Source: Eretmocerus hayati
Taxonomy: Eukaryota; Arthropoda; Insecta; Hymenoptera; Aphelinidae
NCBI GenBank assembly: GCA_029851415.1
Contig: CM056742.1
Location: 11,945,736 to 12,009,735 of the forward strand
Direction: 5' to 3'
Length of the DNA stretch: 64,000 bases
A program made the translations under genes and the position numbers. The notes under the pieces were generated by a model. The model made no database searches. It was not told the origin of the DNA and saw nothing but the letters and a program-made list of their open reading frames with translations. Numbering within the stretch: the first letter of the stretch is position 1; every line of letters begins with the position of its first letter. This document shows positions 11,301 to 21,876 of this stretch, in pieces.

Positions 11301-12137
11301 CGCTTCGAAACTGACAATGAACTGCCTCAGCTCATTTTCGTTGGCGTAGCTTCTGTTCATAATTGCTGCACTGGTACTTCGAGACCACACACCCATGGCT
11401 ACTTGAATTTTTATTTCGTCCATTCCAAAATTCAAAGCTTTACAGAGCCGCACTTTGTCGAAAAAATATTCCGTGGTATTCTCTTTTGGTCCTTGGATGC
11501 GACGCTGCATCTCTTCAAACCGCTCTGTCAGGGTTCTTTCTATCAAAAAGGCATCCTTGAACTCCGCTCGAAATGTTGCCCAGTCCTTAATTTCGTCGAT
11601 CATTCCGAGATACCAATTTTTCGCCGCCTGTTTGAGGTGGCTGCGTGCGGTTTCGAACGCTACCGCTTCCGTCCATCGGTGGAGAGTAGCTGTGGACTCA
11701 AGCTGCTTCAGCCAAGCTCGAGCGAATGCGGAACCCTCCACACCGGTAAAATTCTCGATATTATGCGATAAGTCCGGCAGCACACTGTATGTCGTGTTTA
11801 CCTGCCCTTGCTGTTGTTGAGCCTGCTGCGCTTGAAACTGTCCCTCGATCAGCCTCGTCACGGCCGTCATAAGCTGCATCATCTCTGGCTGCATCCCGGC
11901 TTGTGGCTGTGGCATACCGGCATGTGGTTGCTGGATATGCTGTTGATGCATATCCCCCTGTTGTTGCAAAAATTGCTGATGTTGCTGCTGCTGCTGTTGT
12001 ATCTCAAACTGATGTTGTTGCTGCTGCTGCTGAAATTCATACAACGTTCTCGCAGCATTTCTTTGTTCTAAATCTGACTGTTGTCGAGCTTCTCGGGCTT
12101 TGCGTGCCGCCGCATTGCGCTCTTGTTCTGGCGTCAT
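8388..12137 (-). CDS. gag-pol: Gag-pol polyprotein of Ty3/Gypsy element, ends early in integrase
   Basis: 1249 codons from an ATG (MTPEQE) to a premature TAA. The N-terminus (about 1-110) is Gln-rich with long CAG/CAA runs. A capsid-like helical region follows, then two CCHC zinc knuckles near residues 337-369 (CYRCSEKGHYAKYC, CYTCGGPGHIAKFC). The aspartic protease motif near 415 reads LVDPGSSD, with Pro in place of the usual Thr/Ser of D(T/S)G. Reverse transcriptase spans about 640-830, with WRLVVDFRRLN and a catalytic box CVDD instead of the common YxDD. RNase H has HTDAS near 954 and TDCQA near 1022. The integrase HHCC zinc domain is at about 1166-1209, and the first catalytic Asp in VDHLGPF at about 1235. 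The frame then stops, about 15 residues on. Gag and Pol share one frame, so no frameshift is needed. Confidence 0.93.
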   Translation of the reverse strand: MTPEQERNAAARKAREARQQSDLEQRNAARTLYEFQQQQQQHQFEIQQQQQQHQQFLQQQGDMHQQHIQQPHAGMPQPQAGMQPEMMQLMTAVTRLIEGQFQAQQAQQQQGQVNTTYSVLPDLSHNIENFTGVEGSAFARAWLKQLESTATLHRWTEAVAFETARSHLKQAAKNWYLGMIDEIKDWATFRAEFKDAFLIERTLTERFEEMQRRIQGPKENTTEYFFDKVRLCKALNFGMDEIKIQVAMGVWSRSTSAAIMNRSYANENELRQFIVSFEALESALSDRIGAARKAPGTAATTSGRADSSSTTTQRSNQQGSAGQSNASAESSVKSDTCYRCSEKGHYAKYCTKKRETTCYTCGGPGHIAKFCPKSENSVKLPEAEMKFVAPDGHKTVSKYVKMVKLDEAQGLKSLVDPGSSDCTIKASVMLEHGLKFIPISSILVGFGKSGNEVKSSGIVRGTLTADQCTADDIIFRVVPDDVQPCDIIIGRTFTDLPHVSYYKSGDVFEFVQNEKLFSIYPEANVEQSDVFDVASDESISIGPASMKFIQVKSCGETFEIPFYNPSDKEITLSFDECLNDRVLLLNSDPSEEPIRRPIVENDVNVGPNVTPDQIRGLLAMLNDYRECIALDESELGCTDLIEMDIEEKPGSQPVYSRAYKASAEQREAMRKIFAGYRQAKIFEDATSPYGSPCMLVKKADGSWRLVVDFRRLNNNTVRKVFPIPPFDDGLEFLHGACLFITLDLAQGFLQVPLSEAAKAKTAVVTPDDRGQFTRSIFGLMNAPVYFAELMYKVFGHLRNRIMLICVDDACIFALIWSQLMQRFEIVLIELKKAHLTLNLKKCYFGVEEVEYLGLRISKDGIGPGSKKIVAIREFPTPRNIHEVRRFHGMASFFRRFVPNFAKLAAPLIDLLKKNNTFVWSDRQDEAFRAIKEKLSSSPILAHYNPKSNRTEIHTDASCDGLGAMLLQEGNDKLMHIVYAISRRTSDVEKAYHSSKLELLAIVWALDRLRNLLISIPFTVITDCQALIYINSMKQKSPQIIRWLASIADFDYTIIHRAGEKMQHVDALSRAPVEECGVSLDDATMFNVTVREDEILMYQRIDDDLLRKIQILEKNVSDRTEREKSEVHEFVLKNGLLYKRERTGDGPDDYKDFYVVPRAMRKALVIKNHDLSSHFGVDKTVDRIKEFYYFPKMRNYVRRHIASCVECLLAKHKAGKQAGELHPITPGKRPFEVMNVDHLGPFVTSKLGNK

Positions 12138-12606
12138 CGTGAGTTTGCCTTATGTCACGAGCGCAACAAAGATCATCAGCCGCACGACGCTAAGTACTCG
12201 TCACCAAAAGCGACCCTAAGGTCCACCCGCTCGCAAATTCCAGCGAGGCGCCAACCCGCTCGTTATCGTCTGCCGCTCGGCGCGTGCGAGATTTCACACT
12301 TTCACTGCCGCGTGCATGTACCAACTTGCACACACTTGCTTTATACCAGCGAAGAGAAAAAAAAAAAAATTTTACACTATTTTCACGACAGTCACTCAAT
12401 TTTCTACGATAGTCAATATTGTCCGTTTTTCCAAATTTAATCGAGAAGCTGATAACACACACAAAAGCTCAACTATACTCGAAAATTGCCGATTCGATTT
12501 TGCGGCGCACGTGCCAACCGTTTCGGAGCAACAAGTATTTTGCTCCAAAATTTCACTTTTTTTACACTTCCTTGTGGGCACTGTCGTTGCTATCCCACTT
12601 CTGAGT
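12138..12606 (-). other. Leader between 5' LTR and gag; primer-binding site uncertain
   Basis: In element orientation these 469 bp form the untranslated leader. A primer-binding site normally starts with TGG just inside the 5' LTR. Here the first minus-strand TGG (TGGGATAGCAACGACAG, from 12597 downwards) starts 9 bp in. I cannot match it confidently to a tRNA 3' end, so the site is a candidate only. The rest is unremarkable apart from an A-run at 12356-12370. Confidence 0.4.
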
Positions 12607-13011
12607 TGTTAGAGACACTTCTGTCTCTAAGAATAACTCAGAAGATTCACTCAAATAAAAGTATTTATTCAACTAAGTACAGGATCGTTCACGAGCTACC
12701 GGCACTATTGCCACACAATCAGATACAATTAAATTGGCACCTTGCCACTAAATATTATACGGCACACTTGCCACTAAACTAAGTACACAACGGCCTTCGC
12801 CAAACTCGTCGGCTCCAGGAGCCCTCGATACCCGTTCACCAGGTCACGGCCTTCGCCCCCGCCCGTACTTGATCGCGGCCCGCCAAGTTCTCTCGAGCCT
12901 CCCTCGCGCGCACGCCCTCGTCCATCCGGTGGCGCCGCCACTCCATACGCACATACACATACATGTCGCCCTATACGCATACATATATTCGTGGACATAC
13001 TCTCTCTAACA
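12607..13011 (-). repeat. 5' LTR of the retrotransposon
   Basis: The upstream LTR in element orientation, 405 bp, one base different from its partner (12807). It should hold the promoter. On the minus strand TATA-like runs occur near 12985 (GAATATATG) and near 12760 (GTATAATATT), but I cannot say which is used. Confidence 0.95.
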
Positions 13012-13015
13012 CTTA
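13012..13015. other. Target-site duplication, right copy (CTTA)
   Basis: Matches 6941-6944 exactly and abuts the right LTR, which supports an intact insertion without later rearrangement. Confidence 0.85.
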
Positions 13016-13989
13016 CTAAATATTGGATCTATTAACTAGAATACTCGACAGCTGTTTTTATTTTTGGCAGTTAGGGGTTTTATGTGAATGAAACTGGAGA
13101 GCTGATTTCAACTTGACTAGAAATATTTGAAGGTTGAGGTCATCGTTTTTCAGATTTGAATGACTCGGCTCTCCATCCATTGTCATTAAAAAAATCATCG
13201 ACTTACTTCCGAGGCTCACGATTTATTCTCGGACTTCATTAATGTGACGAGGAAAATGAAAATATCTCCAGAACTTTGCACAAGATCTAATTCCATGCCT
13301 TGACACAGCGGATACGTACATACAGGCAACCCTCGGTATTCGCGGTCCCAGTATGCGCGAAATTAGCTTGTTCGCGGTTGTCAAAATGCGGCGCTGACCC
13401 CGTATTCGCGTTCGGTTCGGTTTTCGAGAACTGCTTGCACTCTTATCCTGTAAGTATTATTCCGTGGGAATCATTGGTCAAAAGCAAAACAGGTTGTTCC
13501 AAAACGACTTCTTGCTTGCAGAGCTAGGATACATTCAGATAATTGTCTTCATTATTGTTTCTGACCATCAACTTCCCGCTTATGCTTTGATCGTCCAATT
13601 TCATTTTCTATTCCGAAACTAACTAAAACCGAAGAAACTGCCTCACAAACATTAAGACTTCTATTAGATATTCTTTAATAACATTTAGGAGAAAATTTGC
13701 TTTTCAACCGCAGTTTCGAACTCAAGCATGGATGTGAGAGAGCCATAGTCTCCCATCAAGAGCCACGGAGACTCTTGTATTGGTGCGTCATCGATTTTTC
13801 ACGCAGCTCATCGTCATTTATATGAATTACTATCGTTAAATGTTGTTATTCAGATAATCTATTTTGAACATGAAAATCGTACTAATGAAACAATGTATTA
13901 CCGTTTTCGAAACGTTTCGATCAGGCTGAGACATGTTACGTTCATTGATAGAACAGAATGTGAGTAAATGCATGTAACCCCTTAAGGCC

Positions 13990-14165
13990 ATGTCGGATAC
14001 CGGCATAGTCAGATTTCGAAATTATTTGATGAATTTTGAAGATATCGTAGACACTAAAGTCATCGCCGATTCCTTGTAACAACTAGAATCGGCAATGACT
14101 TTGATATTTGTGATATCTCAAAAATTCATTGAAAATTCTCGAAATTCGACTATGCCAGTAAGTGT
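13990..14165. repeat. Short imperfect hairpin
   Basis: GGCATAGTCAGATTTCGAAA on the left pairs with TTCTCGAAATTCGACTATGCC on the right. The inner blocks AAAGTCATCGCCGATTC and GAATCGGCAATGACTTT pair around a loop of about 13 bases. It lies just outside the larger foldback that starts near 14200. No coding potential is seen. Confidence 0.65.
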
Positions 14166-14199
14166 GAAGTAGGATAGGACTCCGACATCCCCTTATAGG

Positions 14200-16230
14200 T
14201 AGTTGAATTACCCACGAAAAGACGCTCCTGGCGCGAGAAAGTGACTAAACTCGGTACAACACGACGTTTGTGGGTTCAATCGATAGCTAATACCTTCAAT
14301 AATCGATATTAACCAGAATTAATGTGTTTAAAAATTGGGGCGCGGTATGAATAAACAATGATAACATGCATTTTTTGACCTTTTTCTCGGTTTTTCCATA
14401 ATAAGTCGGAAAATATCAATTTTTTGAAAAAATTTGTGGAATAACTTTTTGTAGATCTCGATCTTTTCCTCGCATACTGCAACCCTTTCGAGTTATTCCT
14501 CATCAAAGTGAAAATTGAATTTGCACAAATTCGCTGAAATTGTTTATAACGGGCTCAAACTATTTTTCTAAGATAATTTCAGTGAATTTGGAGCAAAAAA
14601 GATCTCTAGGTATTTTTTCCTAAACTTGATCGTTTTCGAGTAATGGGAATGGCCAATTCCCCGACTTGCAGCCCCAAGTGCATTCATGAAAGCGCCGCAT
14701 TGAGGGTAAGTCGCGGAATTCGCCATTCCCATTACTCGAAAACGATCAAGTTTACGAAAAAATATCTAGAGATCATTTTTGCTCCAAATTCACTGAATTA
14801 TCTTAGAAAAATAGTTTGAGCCCGTTATAAACAATTTCAGCGAATTTGTTCAAACAAATTCAATTTTCACTTTGATGAGGAATAACTCGACAGGGTTGCA
14901 GTTTGCGGGGAAAAGATCAATTTTGTAGATATTTCAGGGATTTACAAAAGGTTATCCTACATCTTTTTCAAAAAAATTGATATTTCCCGACTTATTGTGG
15001 AAAAACCGAGAAAAGGTCAAAAAATGCATGTTTTTATTGTTTATTCATACCGCGCCCCAATTTTTAAACATTAATTCTTGTTAATATCGATTATTGAAGG
15101 TATTACCTATCGTTTGAACCCACAAACGTCGTGTTGTACAGGAGTCCCTTGTTATCCGCGGTTGCCCGATTTGCGACCATCCCTTGCTATCCGCGGGCCG
15201 AGTCTTGTTATCCGCGGGCCCATGCCCGTGATTGATATAGAATAAATCCATTTCTGTGCAATTTCACTCGTGACGAGTGATGTGCGACCTTTCAGAATAC
15301 CATCCGCCCCTCATGTGTTACGTTTGGATGATACTTTCCTACCTGAAAAGGCTTGAAACATGGATTGGCAATACATATTCTTTAGTCAGTCGAAGTTTTG
15401 AAGTATAGAGGACTGTCGAATTCGTCAAAATTGGTTATGCGCAGGTTTACACCATCATTTCTGCAGTAATTCTATATATTATGCTCTGGCATTTTTGATC
15501 AACCGTACGTTTTAATATTTTGACAAAGTTCTCGATATTTGAATGATTCTCTACATGTGAATCTAATGTTGACATCCTCCGAGCCATTTTCATCAATATT
15601 CAGTCTGCGTGCAATGTTGACACACTCTGTTTGCTATTCTTGACCTTCATTCCTTTATATGCAAACTTTTTTTGAATCCTCGTTTACATTTGCTAGAAAA
15701 GATATGGCTCCATCTGAACGGAACAATTCAGCCGCAACGTTGTGCGAGCTTCAGATTTGGCGATGGCTCGTGATCCAATCATGATTCGGAGTCTGAGCTT
15801 CAAGCATTTTCTCGATGTGGGTGTGAAGATTTACGAAGAACTCCACAGAGATATTTTGAGACGAGCGAAGCAGTCGAAGATGACAGATTTTTTCGAGAAA
15901 TAGATTTACTTTCGGATGAATTTTACGAAATTTTGTCATTTTTATCCATTGTATATCATCCTCATGTACTATTTTACTCGTCATTTTGTGACAACAATGT
16001 TGAATAAATGAAAACCATGCATGCATAGCAATTTTTCTCGTCATTTGCACAGGTGGTCGAACGTAACCCCCTATTTCCCATAAGATCAAGGTCTTATTAT
16101 CCGCAGTTTTGTTATACGCGGTACTTCTTCCAAACGTAACCCCCGCGGATAACGAGGGACTCCTGTACTGAGTTTAGCCACTTAGTGATCGAATTTCAAG
16201 GGTAATTCAATGACCTAGATTAACACCTAT
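14200..16230. repeat. Foldback inverted repeat interrupted by a transposon
   Basis: The left arm (about 14200-14655) and right arm (about 14725-15138, continuing at 16166-16230) are inverted copies of each other around a centre near 14690. Blocks that pair include GACGTTTGTGGGTTCAATCG, AATTGGGGCGCGGTATGAAT and ATGGGAATGGCCAATTCC / GGAATTCGCCATTCCCAT. The right arm is split by a 1027-bp insert. Removing the insert and one TA restores pairing across the junction (GTGTTGTA next to CTGAGTTTAGCCAC, against CGAGTTTAGTCAC in the reverse complement of the left arm). The minus-strand open frame at 14309-14506 is a shadow of the repeat. Confidence 0.8.
15139..16165. mobile_element. pogo/Tigger-like non-autonomous DNA transposon
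   Basis: 1027 bp with inverted ends CAGGAGTCCCTTGTTATCCG (from 15139) and CGGATAACGAGGGACTCCTG (to 16165), flanked by TA on both sides (15137-15138, 16166-16167). The terminal style (CAGG...CCTCGTTATCCGCGG) and the TA target are typical of pogo/Tigger members of the Tc1/mariner superfamily. Internal CCGCGGGC-type repeats sit near the left end. No recognisable transposase is present, so it is non-autonomous or decayed. It is inserted in the right arm of an older palindrome. Confidence 0.75.
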
Positions 16231-16315
16231 GAGAACCAGGCCCCGTTATCCGCGGACTTAGTGTTGACGGTAATTTCTAAACTCGCAACTATCGCGGATA
16301 CCGATGGTTATCCGT

Positions 16316-18520
16316 ACTACGCAATCGACACTGCATCAACAAAAAATCTCGCATTTAGTACGATATTTTCCGATGGTCCCTTCATAAACCTTCATTTTCT
16401 GTCCAAGATAAAAAAAACTCTCAATAACATGTGCTGATACACATTTATGGTATTATATCGAGTGACATATTCTATGGTTGTGCCGTATCACAACCCATAA
16501 TAGCTGCTGAACAAATATTTTCAAATTGATGACCTTTTCTAAACGAAAATACTTCAACCATATCGAATAAGCTCGGCTGTTTTTTAGATTATGAGGAAAA
16601 CTGCAAGAGTTTCTTAATATTGCATCATCTAAAATTTTGTCTGTCTGTGTAACCTCGATACTCATCTAAAATCTAAAACTTCTTTCAAGAAAATATCAAC
16701 TTGATTCATTGGCATAATCTTCACAAACTCGATTTGTATCGGGGTTATAGGATTTCTCCATACTTGAACGCAAACATAGTATTGAAAGCAAAAATTTTGT
16801 GAATGGAAAGTTCGTAGAACTAGAAAATTTTTGATATTGAAATGAATACTTGAATGAGTCAAAGATAACGATTCATAGAGTGAATCTATTGTAATTCACA
16901 AAATTAATTAGAGGATCTATCAATCAAGTTGAACGAAAAAATGGTATTAACAAAACATCACGATGAACCGAAGTAGTTTATTCAGAGAGCAAAATTTTTC
17001 TCGAGCACAAGGACTTTCACTAATTGCTGGGATAAGCTCAAAAAATGTGAAAAAAATTATTGTCTACTTTGTTTTTCTTGCCATGTTTGTATCACATGTT
17101 CTAAAGTGACATGGATCGTATTACAACTTTAAAACATCGTACTCTGAATAATCAATAATATTCGTCAACGCTTCCGCATATCAGACAATATCAATATGAG
17201 GTGGGTATACGGGTATTATCGCGATAACTTACCCAGAATGTGTTATGAGCTTGCATTTTAACTAATGAGCTGCGAAATATTCTAGCCGAATTCGCCTACA
17301 CGTATTCTATTGAATACACTTGACACTGAAGTTTCAGGTCAAACCGTCGAGTCATCGCTTTTATTTTCAAAGACTAAGTGTCGAAATTTCAGTTCCGTGC
17401 ATTTTTTTATTTGCAGTTCAGCGTAAACCATGAGCGCCAGCGTGGTAAGGATTGTTTCTGAGGGTATTCTCAAATTTCCCCTCAATGTACAATATTGAAC
17501 CAACTTTTATCCATAGGTTTTCTGGCTACAATGCCTAGTTCAGTGCCCGAGCCATGCACCATATTCTTATTATTGGATTTTCACTAGAAATGAGAAATTT
17601 TTCTAAAATTCTAATAGCGAATCCCAAATTCACTCTGAAGGACTTGGTCACGAACAAAATATCAAGGAAAAGTGTCAAATAATCCAATTGCATTGCGAGA
17701 AAAGGCTCAAAATTGGAATTCTGAGTGCTGCATAATCATTTGGTGACAAAAATTAGCCATGTGATTAACTCATGTCAGGTCCATGTACCCTATACTAAAA
17801 GTCAATTTATCTGAGCGTAACAATGTTTTTCCATTGATGTATGATGGAAATAGATGAACACCGTGCGGAGAGGTTTAGACGTCCACCCCATAATTTTTGC
17901 GAGCGTATCAAAGGCGAAATGTCAGGTTCATGCACTCAAACGCCGTTTCCTGGGATAATCACTATGGCAAGGGACACAAAAAATGGAATCATCTGGTGGT
18001 GGGTCCAAAGCACATTTCCGACTCGAATTGACAGTCTCAAAACGAAGTTCATACTTGTTTTGCCTGACACTTTAGGATTTTTCGCTTGACGCAAAAAAAT
18101 GTCCAAAAACAGGTTTTCTTTGTGATTTTCGTATCCGTGATAGAACTACGGACCTGCGAGCTCCAAACTAACCGCAGGATAGTGCGTTGACGGTGTTCTT
18201 GAGTAGAATTAACATATTTGGATTAACCACGTGGACGTAGATAATTTCCTCTTCTGTATTCTTGTGTAATCCTGTGTATACAGGTCCAGGTACTGCATGG
18301 ATTACAGAACTCCTACTGGCTTATTCTATAAAAGTTTTTCCATGTGCTTTATAATAGATTATTATCATTCTATATTGCAAAAACGATTGAAGAAAATTGG
18401 TGCAGACATGCGGGACACTAGTTTTCAACTTCTGAATTTTGGGATTCAAAATGTGTGAGTTTTCGCGAAAATACCCATATACATGTATGTCTTTGAAGAA
18501 GTCTCAAATAATAGTACTTG
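16316..18520. other. Non-coding stretch, no supported gene
   Basis: AT-rich with no inverted repeat or gene that I can support. An isolated exon-like signal occurs at 17417-17444: a T-rich tract with CAG acceptor, ATG and five codons, then GTAAGG. It has no partner exon that I can identify. Confidence 0.35.
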
Positions 18521-18527
18521 TTCGCCT

Positions 18528-18616
18528 TATATAGCCAACAGTTACATCGACATTACTTATCAATCGAACTCAGTTAAGTGTACGCAGCAGACACTGTTCC
18601 CAAAGAGTTTTGAATG
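18528..18616 (+). promoter_or_regulatory. Candidate TATA promoter and leader exon
   Basis: TTATATAG at 18527-18534 lies 30-45 bp upstream of initiator-like sequences (TCAATC at about 18560, TCAGTT at 18570-18575). A short segment follows that ends at a strong donor, GAATG|GTAAGTAG (GT at 18617). This could be the promoter and untranslated first exon of the secreted-protein gene, whose coding exon has an acceptor at 21836. The intron would then be 3.2 kb long. An ATG at the end of this leader would be out of frame after splicing, which weakens the link. Inference only. Confidence 0.25.
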
Positions 18617-19086
18617 GTAAGTAGTCCGAAAAATTGTATTTTCCTTTCGTGGTATTAGAACTCGTTGGATACAGTTTCATACAGATATAGTTAAAGCGTG
18701 ATTACTTCAACTGTCTATCATCATATGTTCAATTAGCCCGTCAAAAGTTGGACTTTTTCAAGTGTAACTTAGGGTTTTCAACTCGTTAGACCCATGAACT
18801 TCCTGCCCAGATCTGCGTGTACTTTGTTTTCATACATGATTACTCTCTTTTCGGTTGAAACCGCTCTTCGACAACCATTCCATCCTCCCTGGCCATAGCT
18901 GCCCAAGCTCAAGTGAAGAATCCCGCATCAATTCTGCATGGTTTTCTTTAGGCATTTTTAAAACATCCATGGGTTTTTCTAAGGGTTTTTCCCGCGTTTT
19001 GGTAAAAAACAATTGGGAGGGGGCCAAGAGTCCGATTGGGATTATTATGAACATTTCTCAGGCTATACAAACAGATTTTATGTGAG

Positions 19087-20195
19087 CATACACTATCCGC
19101 CAAGAATAATGGATCACGGATAGCCTCAGTAAATTAACGATTACTCTGGTTCTTTCCATTGTAGAGGAATTTTGAATAGAGGAAATTGAAGATCAGGAAA
19201 AAATATATAGAATCATGCCCTTGAAATATTTTGTACGTTCCTTTTATGGGCTCACAGAAGACAATGAGAAATCAACTTTTTTTTTCTTCAGTCAAACTCC
19301 TGTAGTTTTGGCGGGTGTCATCCATTCGCAGTGATCCTTACGGGATCTTGTAGCTCTTTTCAAGACCTTCGTATTCCTCTTTTTTTGAAGTCCTCTGTAC
19401 AACCTTTCCTGTCCGAGTAACGAGCTTGTGAAGGAAACTTTTTATCACATGGGCTGCTTATGGAGATACCGAGTCATGCATGCAAGTCTATCATTTGCTC
19501 TTGCTCTATTCTAGTGCAAAAACGCACCAAAAATACTTCGGCACATCATTCTGGAATAAAATGATCCCATCTTTTAGAAAATGCTATTAGATTTCGGATT
19601 GCATGTGACCTGGGCCCTGGGGCAGGCTATCTCCCAATGAGTCCTATTTCCCGAGCGAATGCTGAAAAAGTGCTACTAGGTCACTTTTGAGTCAGAATCT
19701 GATACTATTTTCTGAAAGATGAGATCATTTTACGTCGAATTTATGTGCCGTAGTATTTTTCTAAGCGTTTTTGCATTAGAACAGATCAAGAACAAATTAA
19801 ACATTTGCATGACTCGATATCTTCATAAGCAGCCCATGTGATGAAAAGTTTCCTTCGCAAGCTCGTAACTCGGACAGGAAAAATCGTACAGAGGACTTCA
19901 AAGAAAGGAACATGAAGGTCTTAGGAAGAGCTACAAGATCCCGTAAGAATTTTTGCGATTGGATGACACCCGTCAAAACTACAGGTGTTTGACTGAAGAA
20001 AAAAAAAGTTGGTTTTCCATCGTCTTCTATGGCCCCATAAAAGGCACGTAAAAATATTCTAAGGGCATGAATCGATAGGTTATTTTCTGATCTTTATCTT
20101 CCTTTTCTCAAAACTCCTCTACAATGAGAATAATCAGAGAAATCGTTAATTTACTGAGGCTATCCGTGATCCATTAATTTAATGGGTAGTGTATG
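19087..20195. repeat. Foldback inverted repeat, arms about 500 bp
   Basis: The ends CATACACTATCC (19087) and GGGTAGTGTATG (to 20195) face each other. The arms align through AATAATGGATCACGGATAGCC, AAACTCCTGTAGTTTTG, GGGATCTTGTAGCTCTT and GGGCTGCTTATG to a centre near 19640. The arms differ at scattered positions and small indels, so the repeat is not recent. It holds no gene. It lies upstream of the secreted-protein gene and may be intronic if that gene starts near 18.5 kb. Confidence 0.8.
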
Positions 20196-21836
20196 TAGTT
20201 CGGGCACGCTCGATTTTGCAAGCTCAAGCTAAATATATCCTTGAGGAAAATCTATATAATTTTCATAACATTTACTCTCATCATACTTCGTGACGGACGT
20301 GTTAACGATAATGGAAAACTTTTGAAAACAATAAAAATGTCTAAATCCAACGAGCTTGCCTATGAATGTTGTAACAATACTCTCACGAATGATCTCAGCT
20401 TGGAAACCGTTTTGAAAAATTTCCTCATGAATATTTTGAGCTTGACAGAACTACTAGTCTCACCTGAGAAGTTTTCATTAGCTCATCCAAACTCTTGGAC
20501 CAGCGCCTGATTATTTCGTCCTCGCCTAAGAACAGTAGAAGAATCGGTTTAGTACCTCTTGCTCTGGTATGCATAAGCTTTCATAAGTTTTATAGTCACC
20601 TAGCTACAATCTAGCACATTATGAGCGAGTAAGTAAAAAATCGTGAGTATATACCTCGTGCCGCAATCGAGTGAAATTCTTTCCAAAAACAATGAACCGT
20701 CCTTGATAATCTCGCGCTTACCGTAACAACATTATCATATTGTTATGTTATCAAGAACTCCCAGTCATCGTTTGAATGAGTTGAAAGATTATGTCATCAT
20801 GGAAAAATTCATTGTCAGTAAAATATCGATTTTTCTGGTAATGTATGGTCCATTACCTGCACAAATTTCGACTTCCTTAATGAATCACTACTTCATGAAT
20901 CATCCTAATTTTATTACTTTCCAAAGTCAATCATGTCGAAAATCACGTAAAATTAGGTTTAAAACTCAATAATGCTGGGCGCGGATTCAAAACGAAGCGG
21001 GCCCATTCAAAGTTAGTGTCCCGTTAATCTATTTCCAGGATTATAAACTTCAGACTCAAGCTCATTCATTCTTTTTCAGTTTTGAAAAGTCAATCTTATC
21101 TGACATGGGTCTTCTCCTTTGTATTAAAAAGTTCCATGAATAATTTGTAAGAGTTTCCAGGGATTTACTATGTAACATGAACGATCTGTGTTCTAGAAAT
21201 AACTATCAATATGATGGGTTTCCCCAAAATCACTTTCGAAGACTAGTTGGCCCTAACACTATCAAAAACCATTTCTGTGCTACTTTGAGAACTTGCTTTC
21301 AATTCCTGCGATGAAATGTATTGAACTACCTCAAATGATTTCTTTTGGTAATATGTTTGGGGCCAAATGAATTACACATCTATCAAAGGACTCACTTTAA
21401 ATGCCGCATTACGACTTTTATAATTCGCTCACACTTCTTAGAAAATTTTATTTGAAAAATTACTCAACGGTGTCTGTTACACGAGTTCTAAGAACTTACG
21501 GGGCTTTGTCCATGAAAGAGTATCATCCATTCATTAGTTCCAAAAATAGTGTTCCTGCCACAACCAGCTAAATCTTCTTTTTTTTTTGCGATATTCCAAT
21601 TTATTATTGAGGACGTGTACGTCTCATACAAAAGTCTACTATTCTCTCTTCCTTTTTGTATTACAGTAAGATGTATTATCTCAATTCGTAACATCAATAC
21701 CGCAAATAATCATCGCCACGTTTTGCTATTACACGTAGAATTACCTATTCTTCATCAACAGCCTCTCAAAAATAGCCACGCATTCTTATAATCATCGATC
21801 ATTGAAATACTGATGAAAGTTATGAATTTTTTTCAG
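20196..21836. other. Upstream region of the secreted-protein gene
   Basis: AT-rich sequence with no open frame I can support. It ends in a strong polypyrimidine tract and acceptor (TTTTTTTCAG at 21827-21836) that precedes the coding exon, so at least its 3' part is probably intron. Confidence 0.4.
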
Positions 21837-21876
21837 GTAGCCAAGTTGACTGGACCACCAAGAAGTTATATAAAAA

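Larger units (their letters stand above)
6945..13011 (-). mobile_element. Ty3/Gypsy LTR retrotransposon, recent insertion
   Basis: A complete 6067-bp element on the minus strand, bounded by two 405-bp LTRs (TGTTAGAGA...TCTCTAACA) and a CTTA target duplication. Its coding region is a single gag-pol frame in the order capsid/polyglutamine, two CCHC knuckles, protease, reverse transcriptase, RNase H, integrase. That order, with integrase after RNase H, defines the Ty3/Gypsy (Metaviridae) group. No env frame is seen. The LTRs differ at one position (7145 T against 12807 C), so the insertion is recent on any usual mutation rate. The reading frame is interrupted once by an in-frame TAA in integrase (8388-8390), so this copy should not be autonomous as it stands. 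I do not assign a named family. Confidence 0.95.

Noticed and set aside
11808..12142. Leu- or Val/Ala-rich plus-strand frames opposite gag
   Set aside because: They are antisense readings of the polyglutamine CAG/CAA tract of gag.
14309..14506. Minus-strand frame in the interrupted palindrome
   Set aside because: It is mirrored by the other arm, so it reflects repeat symmetry and not a gene.
17417..17444. Acceptor, ATG and donor within 28 bp, resembling a tiny first coding exon
   Set aside because: No matching downstream exon can be identified, and such signals occur by chance.
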